This document shows positions 57,730 to 64,000 of a DNA stretch of 64,000 nt, in pieces. The stretch spans positions 2,914,001-2,978,000 of the forward strand of contig CAJQUN010000036.1 of assembly GCA_907163345.1 (NCBI GenBank). The letters run 5' to 3'. Below the pieces are notes generated by a model that ran no database searches, was not told where the DNA came from, and saw only the letters and a program-made list of their open reading frames with translations. The first letter of the stretch is position 1. The number at the start of each line of letters is the position of its first letter. This DNA is from Haberlea rhodopensis. Lineage: Eukaryota; Streptophyta; Magnoliopsida; Lamiales; Gesneriaceae. Position numbers and translations under genes: made by a program.

Positions 57730-58091
57730 TGTAGGATCGGACTGGAGTGTTTAGCGCGTAGGGGGGGGGGGGGGGGGTGGATGAACACTCCTTTAAAATT
57801 AATCCTTATTGATTTCTCTCAGGTTAGTGAGTGAAATCTATTTCTTAATCAACTTTTGAGCAGAACAGGCCACTGAATATGAGTGTGCGGAAACGGTTTG
57901 TTCTTGACTAGTGAGAACGGCTTGATGGCTTAATAAGTGTAACGCAATGCAGAAGGTAAATAGACAGGATGTGTTTCTGGAAGTTCGAAGGAGAATCCTT
58001 CTACGTCTCCCCTTCTTCCAATCAAGGAAGGATTCACTAGAAGACTTTGAATAATACAACCACTTGTACAACCCCGATTCAGCTGGATTTA
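57730..58091 (-). mobile_element. S2: second SIRE-like LTR fragment
   Basis: Begins TGTAGGATCGGACTGG, a G17 run at 57761-57777 then GTGGATGAACAC; later GGAAGTTCGAAGGAGAATCC and CTACGTCTCCCCTTCTTCC. The order matches S1's LTR but the sequence differs. Interrupted by D2 at 58092. Confidence 0.65.
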
Positions 58092-60157
58092 TGTGATATC
58101 CCCGAAATAATTAATTGCAATTTGGGCATTAATTGTGTTTATATGATTAATTATGGTGGTAATTAATTATGTGCTGGATTTATTTATCATGTTGAAATGC
58201 TTAGTCACATGGTAGGCGTGACCGGGAATGCATTTCGGGGTGCATGTGATGCATGTTGGGTAACTGGGTGTTTTAATGACTTACATGTGTTGGTAGTCAT
58301 TTATTTGGTGAAACATGCATTTAATTATGATTTGGTGCATTTTGGAGAAATGTGTTTAAAATATCATGTTGGGGTGTTTTATACACCATGGTATTGTGGA
58401 ATGCATTTTATTTTAAATAACCAACTTTATACCCCAACCCCCCACCATACCTTCACTTTTTAACTTTCCCAAATAACACCTCCCAAACCCTTCTTTTCTC
58501 TTCCATTTTCGAGTTTGAGCATAGGGGTGAAGAGAAATTCTTGCAAAAAGCTTGTTTGTGGAAATTTTTGTGAGATTTAGAGTTCCCAAGAGGTATGGGT
58601 ACCTCCTTGGTATTTTTATAATGTTTGGTTTGAGTTTTGGAAAGTTTTGAAGGGTTTTGAAATGGGTTTGTTGGGGTTGGTATTATTTGGTTGGGTGTTG
58701 GATTTATGAGTTTATGAGTATGTTTATTGAAGGTTTTTAGTGATTTGGTATGGTTGATGTTTTAATATTTGAGTTTGTTTGAGTTGAGGAAGGAGAAGGA
58801 TGAATAGTGCCCGAAAATCGTGTGTGCAGGACTCGGCGATCGATCAACGCTTTCCACCGATCGATCGCGAGCTGCAAGGGTGTAGGCAGTAGCCTTCAGC
58901 GATCGATCGCGAGTTTGGCGCGATCGATCGGCGAGATCGCGATCGATCGGCGCAAACTCGGCGATCGATCGCGAATTGGAAAATTTTGTTGGACGAGGCA
59001 GTGTGATCTCGCGATCGATCGGGGCTTCATGGAGATCGATCGCGAGACACCAAAATGGGTGTTTTTGATTATTTTTGTGGGATTTTTGGTATTGGACTAT
59101 TATTGGGTTCTAATATTGAATTGTGTGAATATGTAGAACCATCCCAGGTGGCAACACAGCCAAGGAAGTGAAGTCCTACCACATCCTACATTTTGGAAAA
59201 GTACGTAGAGGACGTACGGGCACCCAACGGTACATGTATCTAATATACTCATTGTTTATGCATTGTGGATGCGAGTATATGTGGAATTATGCATTGTGGA
59301 TGCAAATACATGTTGAATTATGCATGATGATTGTAAATGCATATGATGGTTATCGGTGCACATCCCATGAGTCGTGGTCATCCCTTGATGATTTTAATGC
59401 TTGCCGCTATTTGGTTTGTTTCCGCTAAATGTGAAGCGAGGGGTGGGAGCGCCGCATGTCACATTTGAGCGTGGTTATCATATAGGGCGAGGAAAGAATA
59501 TTTGCCGCTCAATGTGAAGCGAGGGGTGGGAGCGCCGCATGTCCATTGAAGCGAGGTTATTCAATGCCGCCTATATGTAAATAAGTGAGGGGCATTAAAA
59601 TACATTGTGATGGACAGACTAGTGATTGGTGATTGGTACTTGGTGTTGATGAGATGGTATTATGTCATGACATGTGTGGACCATTAAATAATCTATTTGA
59701 TTATACTCATGAGTTATGGTACAGGGACAACCAAACTGGAAGCGTTTGAAATGCATGGGAAAACAGGAAGTGTTTTATTGTGATTTATGCATTTACACTT
59801 TATATTCATATTGTGTTGAATATGAATGTTATCATTGCTCATGTTTGGGGGTTGTCCTTGTAGGTACTTTTGGCATGATAAGAAGGGGCTAAAGCGGGTT
59901 GAGGTGATGAGCTTGTGAAGAACACTTTGGTAGATGAAGGACAGGATTACTTTTGTATAGTGTCTACTCTAGGAGTAGTGTAAAGCTATAGTAAATACAT
60001 TCATTTGATTGGGAATGTAACTAATCCATTTGATAGCCCTCATTTTTGGCATGTAATTCTTAAGGCTCATAGTCTCAACACGATTATTTTACTCTGATAA
60101 TTTATGTTAGCTCTAATTATGCCTTTAATCCGCACTTAAGGAACTAGGGTCCTTATA
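58092..60157 (+). mobile_element. D2: 5' LTR
   Basis: TGTGATATCCCCG...GGTCCTTATA. The terminal CA is TA here, a C-to-T change relative to D. A TATA-like CTTTATACC lies near 58425; the palindrome array is about 400 bp downstream of it. Collinear with D's LTRs. Confidence 0.95.
58838..59041. repeat. Palindrome array in D2 LTR (GCGATCGATCGC word)
   Basis: Eight GATCGATC cores start at 58838, 58859, 58901, 58922, 58941, 58963, 59013 and 59034. Spacings are 21, 42, 21, 19, 22, 50 and 21. One gap is 50 here and 43 in D; the pair/quartet/pair plan is unchanged. Confidence 0.97.
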
Positions 60158-60161
60158 TTAG

Positions 60162-60173
60162 TGGTATCAGAGC
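60162..60173 (+). other. D2: tRNA-iMet primer binding site
   Basis: TGGTATCAGAGC, a perfect iMet complement, four bases inside the LTR. Confidence 0.95.
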
Positions 60174-60371
60174 AGTGGTTAGAGAACCCGGGAAGGAGTG
60201 AAGGGTAGCCTTAGCATGATTGGCTAGGTGCTTACATTTGAAGCATGTTTATGCATGTGGTGCATATTGTTGTATATACTGTTATACTAACATGCTTATT
60301 ATCATTCATGTTATCTAACGGCATAACATATATATTTGTTTTGGAATTGTTGTTAACCTTTGTGTTACTGC

Positions 60372-62609
60372 ATGGCTGCTATGAATGCGGGGAACCTTAA
60401 TGAAGAGGTTGGTGATGTTGGGAGCGTGAACGCTAGTATTGGTCAGGCAAACCCTCTACCTCCACCAGCTGTAGGCATGGAACCAGTGGCTCAGTTGTTA
60501 CTACCTGGTGAGATCAGCTTGACTCAATTTCTGTCTTACCACCCGCCCCGGTTTGAGGGGACAGAATCAGGGGAGGAGGCCGAAGAGTGGCTAGAAAGAC
60601 TTGAGCAGATATTTGTATCGGCTCCTTGTGCTGTCACGGCATGGCTGAGGCTGGCGAAGTTCCAATTGTCAAAGAAACCTTTATTGTGGTGGAGGAGCAC
60701 GGTGATGGAACTGAGAGCACATGGTGCAGTGATTGATTGGACGCTCTTCAGAACACGGTTTCTGAACCGGTACTTCTCTGCGACGGCGAGACAGACAAAG
60801 GAAGATGAGTTTGCAAGCTTGAAACAAGGGAGCATGTCCGTGTCAGACTATGCCATGCATTATTCCTCGTTGCTGAGGTATGTTCCACACATTGCCACCA
60901 GCGGACACGCAAAGATGAGGAACTTTATGAAGGGGTTACGACCGGAGCTTTTTGACCGGGTTATCACCAATAACCCCACTTCTTTTGATGATGCTCTCAC
61001 AAGAGCAGAGCTTGCGGAGATTGGAGTTGGAGCCTATCCTAGTGCTATACCCCCAAAAGCATCACAACAGAGGCAAGCTACTGATAGCTTGAGGCCCCGA
61101 GGAGAACCATGTCAACCTCGTGGTGCCTCTTCATCTTCACGGTTCAGTGGGAAGAAATCTTATGGTCAGAAACAAGAGAACAAGAAGAATTGGTCGGCCA
61201 GCCGAGGGCCTGTGCAAGGAAATAGATCGGGGGAACCAAGGTGCGACAATTGTGGAGGGCCACATTCTTCGAGTAAGTGCCCTGCCTGTTATAGCTGTGG
61301 CAAGATGGGCCACATCTCTCGGTATTGCCCCACTCGGGGAGGACAGTCAGATTTCCAAGGGAATAGGCCGAGATTTGAGGACAGGACAGTACACCAGAGG
61401 CAGCAGTTTGTGCCTCGACCATCGGGAGGTCAGACAGTGGGACCGTCCCAGGGGCAGGTGTATGCGCTGACTAGAGAGCAGGCCCAGGCAGCCCCAGAGG
61501 AGGTGATCGCCGGTACGTGTCATTTATTTACGTACCCTGCTATTATTTTGATAGATACAGGTGCCTCCCACTCTTTTGTATCTGTGGGCTTTGTGGAGAG
61601 ACACCATATGCGCACGTCTTCTTTACCCACGCCTCTCATGGTCTCGACACCCACTGGAAGAAATGTCGTTGCCGATCAGTTTATGGCAGATTGCCTCATT
61701 TATTTTGAGGGCAACGAGTTGAAGGCAGACTTGATTGTGTTGGGCATGTCAGACTTTGACTGCATTGTGGGTATTGACATTCTGAACAGATATCAGGCAG
61801 TGGTAGATTGCCGGCAGAGAACAGTGAGGTTCAGATCTGATTTGGGAATTCAGTGGACTTTTTATGGCAACGGTTCTCGTGCGAAGATCCCGTTGATTTC
61901 GGCAATCAAGATGTCTCAGTTGTTGGAACGTGGTCACACGGGCTATCTCATCTATGCCATGGACACGTCTGGGAAGGATAAAGAATTGAGAGTTGAGGAT
62001 GTACCAGTGGTAGCAGAGTTTGCTGATGTATTCCCAGAAGAGATCCCAGGTTTTCCACCGGCTAGAGAAGTTGAGTTTGGGATCGAGTTGTTACCGGGGA
62101 CATCCGCTATCTCTCGTGCACCTTACAGGATGGCACCGGCAGAGTTGAGAGAGTTGAAGGATCAGTTGCAGGAGCTCCTTGACAAAGGATATATACGCCC
62201 GAGCGTATCGCCATGGGGCGCACCGGTTCTTTTTGTAAAGAAGAAGGATGGTTCGATGAGGTTGTGCATCGATTACCGGCAACTGAATAAAGCCACAGTG
62301 AAGAACAAGTATCCTCTCCCAAGGATTGATGATTTGTTTGATCAGTTGCAAGGTACCAGACTTTATAGCAAGATTGATTTGAGGTCCGGATATCACCAGA
62401 TTCGAGTCAGGGAGGAAGATGTACAGAAGACAGCATTTCGGACTCGGTATGGGCACTACGAGTTCTTAGTGATGCCGTTCGGTGTGACGAACGCCCCGGC
62501 TGTCTTTATGAGCTTGATGAATCGGGTGTTCCAACCCTACCTTGATCAGTTCGTCATTGTATTCATCGACGACATTCTCATCTACTCAGGAGTGAGGAAG
62601 AGCACGTGA
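60372..62609 (+). pseudogene. D2: gag-protease-reverse transcriptase, open to a frameshift in RT
   Basis: ATG at 60372 (M-A-A-M-N-A-G; the in-frame TTG upstream is not needed). About 745 codons open. Approximate residues: capsid domain 55-190; basic linker; zinc knuckles 285-320 (C-D-N-C-G-G-P-H and [14 protein letters not shown]); retropepsin with [11 protein letters not shown] at about 392; RT from about 580 with [20 protein letters not shown] and catalytic F-I-D-D-I-L-I-Y-S (about 735). A one-base deletion relative to D at about 62587 ends the frame just after the catalytic box. Gag and protease look fully intact, so they could still be made. Cytosolic virus-like particle proteins. Confidence 0.93.
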
Positions 62610-63542
62610 ACCACTTGAGGACAGTGCTCCAGATCCTCAGAGATCACCAGTTGTATGCCAAGCTCAGCAAGTGTGAATTTTGGTTGAGCAGTGTAGTATT
62701 TCTGGGACATGTCATATCTAGCAGCGGGATATCAGTGGATCCCAGGAAGATTGAGGATGTGATGGATTGGGCTGCACCCACTTCTGTACCTGAGATACGG
62801 ATTTCTGGGTTTGGCCGGTTATTATCGACGCTTTGTCGAGGGATTTTCGAAGATTGCCAAGCCATTGACACAGTTGACCCAGAAGGGAGTACCATTCTTT
62901 TGGTCAGAAGCTTGTGAGGATAGCTTCCAGGAGTTGAAGCACCGTTTGACGACGGCGCCAGTGTTAGTGATTCCTATGGAAAACTCCAGATTTGTTTTGT
63001 ATACCGATGCATCACTTCAGGGCCTTGGGTGTGTACTGATGCAAGATAAGCATGTGGTAGCTTATGCATCGAGGCAGTTGAAGCCGCATGAGACTAGATA
63101 CCCAGTCCATGACTTGGAATTGGCGGCTATCATCTTCGCCCTGAAGATGTGGAGGCATTATTTGTATGGTACGTCGTTTACCATTTACACGGATCACAAG
63201 AGCCTCAAGTTTTTATTCACTCAGGCGGAGCTGAACATGAGGCAGAGAAGGTGGATGGACTTACTCAAGGACTATGATTGTGAGATAGAATACCATCCCG
63301 GAAAAGCTAATTTGACAGCAGACGCTTTGAGCCGGAAAGTGAGGAGTTCTGTTGAGGACGTCATCCATTTGTCGGCTATGATGACTTCCTATTGCCATTT
63401 GGGTTATGATTTTGACATAGATACATCGCCTGTGTATGTATCGACCCTGTTAGCTGAGCCAGATATCTATGAGAACATCAGGAGAGCTCAGAAGTTAGAT
63501 GATGAGGTTCAGAGATGGTTATCTTTAGTACATCTTGGTTAG
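62606..63542 (+). pseudogene. D2: RT thumb/connection and RNase H
   Basis: After the first frameshift, [10 protein letters not shown] and V-F-L-G-H-V-I-S are read in a second frame to about 62800. A two-base deletion there returns to the original frame, so the net change from the two lesions is three bases. RNase H follows: [45 protein letters not shown] at 63540-63542 replaces a CAG (Gln) codon of D. Confidence 0.92.
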
Positions 63543-64000
63543 TCAACGAAATTCAGAGTGGCCGATGACGGATCTTTGAGATTGGGTGACCGTTGGGTGG
63601 TTCTGAGTACGCCGGAGTTGCGTAGAGGGATCTTGGAGCGAGCTCATAGTAGCAGACTTAGCATCCACCCAGGCGGAAAGAAGATGTATAAAGATCTGCG
63701 TGGTCAGTTTTGGTGGAAAAGAATGAAGAGTGATGTCGTCGCTTTTGTTAAGAGGTGTTTGATCTGCCAGCAGGTTAAGGCAGAGAGACAGAGACCTGGC
63801 GGCGAGTTGAGAAGCTTAGAGATACCGAAGTGGAAGTGGGAACACATTTCCATGGACTTCGTGACTCACCTGCCGAGGAGTGCTTCAGGTTTTGATGCTA
63901 TTTGGGTGATTGTGGATCGATTGACTAAGGTAGCTCATTTCATCCCCTATAGCATGACTTTCACCTTTTTGAGGATGGCGCAGTTGTATATTCGAGATGT
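63543..64000 (+). pseudogene. D2: integrase, N-terminal part (runs off the window)
   Basis: In frame with RNase H after the TAG: zinc-binding H-S-S-R-L-S-I-H-P-G-G ... C-L-I-C-Q-Q-V-K-A-E (sense here where D has a stop), then H-I-S-M-D-F-V-T-H-L-P (first catalytic Asp) and V-I-V-D-R-L-T-K-V-A-H-F. The second catalytic Asp and the chromodomain lie beyond 64000. Open to the end of the window. Confidence 0.92.

Larger units (their letters stand above)
58092..64000 (+). mobile_element. D2: second copy of the D chromovirus family (5' part; continues beyond the window)
   Basis: LTR 58092-60157, iMet primer site 60162-60173, gag-protease-RT-RNase H-integrase to the window end. Opposite orientation to D and better preserved, especially gag-protease. 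The left flank is ATTTA; the right TSD is outside the window. Confidence 0.95.

Noticed and set aside
57761..57777. G17 homopolymer as a possible G-quadruplex signal
   Set aside because: A G-run at this position is usual for SIRE-like LTRs (shorter in S1); its exact length may be a sequencing artefact.
62580..62610. Programmed frameshift in D2 after the RT catalytic box
   Set aside because: D reads through in frame at this site, no slippery heptamer is evident, and a second deletion follows; decay is simpler.

Overview
This is a eukaryotic, almost certainly plant (probably eudicot), heterochromatic window made of nested LTR retrotransposons. I see no host gene, rRNA, tRNA gene or CRISPR. The families are Athila-type Ty3/gypsy (primer site complementary to tRNA-Asp), Tekay/Del-like chromoviruses (initiator tRNA-Met primer site, chromodomain), SIRE-like Ty1/copia LTRs, and one hAT-like DNA transposon. 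Labels used below: E0, A, A1, B, C, D, D2 (second copy of the D family), F, G, H, S1, S2.

Left nest (1-44500). An old Athila element A (minus strand) is cut by three later insertions: E0 (3' LTR at 1-1388), A1 (5260-12623, TSD ATTGA) and chromovirus B (13093-38536). B is cut by C (15336-32796, TSD GAATA/AAATA) and by a 1.15-kb hAT-like element (33613-34766, 8-bp TSD TTTAGAAC). C is cut by D (21416-30302, TSD GTATT). Removing the insertions brings A's integrase and B's reverse transcriptase back into register, so the order A > B > C > D is read directly from the sequence. LTR-pair divergence by eye agrees: D and A1 young, C older, B oldest.

Right part (44500-64000). Fragments of a chromovirus-type 3' end (F) and a minus-strand 5' end (G) are followed by H, a plus-strand relative of A1. 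H is broken by a SIRE-like element S1 (LTR 53029-54231). S1 carries a 3.04-kb solo LTR (54485-57525, TSD ATTAT) and a second SIRE-like LTR, S2, which is broken by D2 (58092 to beyond the window end).

Two observations stand out. First, several unrelated LTR families carry arrays of short perfect palindromes whose sequence differs by family (GCGATCGATCGC; AGAGATCGATCTCT-like; AGGCGTAATTACGCCT; GATCGCCTCGGGCGATC). They keep nearly the same geometry: palindromes in pairs about 21-22 bp apart, pairs separated by about 31-51 bp. Second, A1 and H share one internal deletion that fuses gag-protease to the integrase C-terminal tail; in A1 this is a clean open frame of about 803 codons, which suggests a propagating non-autonomous lineage. 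Smaller repeated themes are an AGGA-loop hairpin before the 3' LTR in several clades, a duplicated polypurine tract in A1, and a 3' UTR hairpin whose stem differs between A and A1 while its surroundings are kept.
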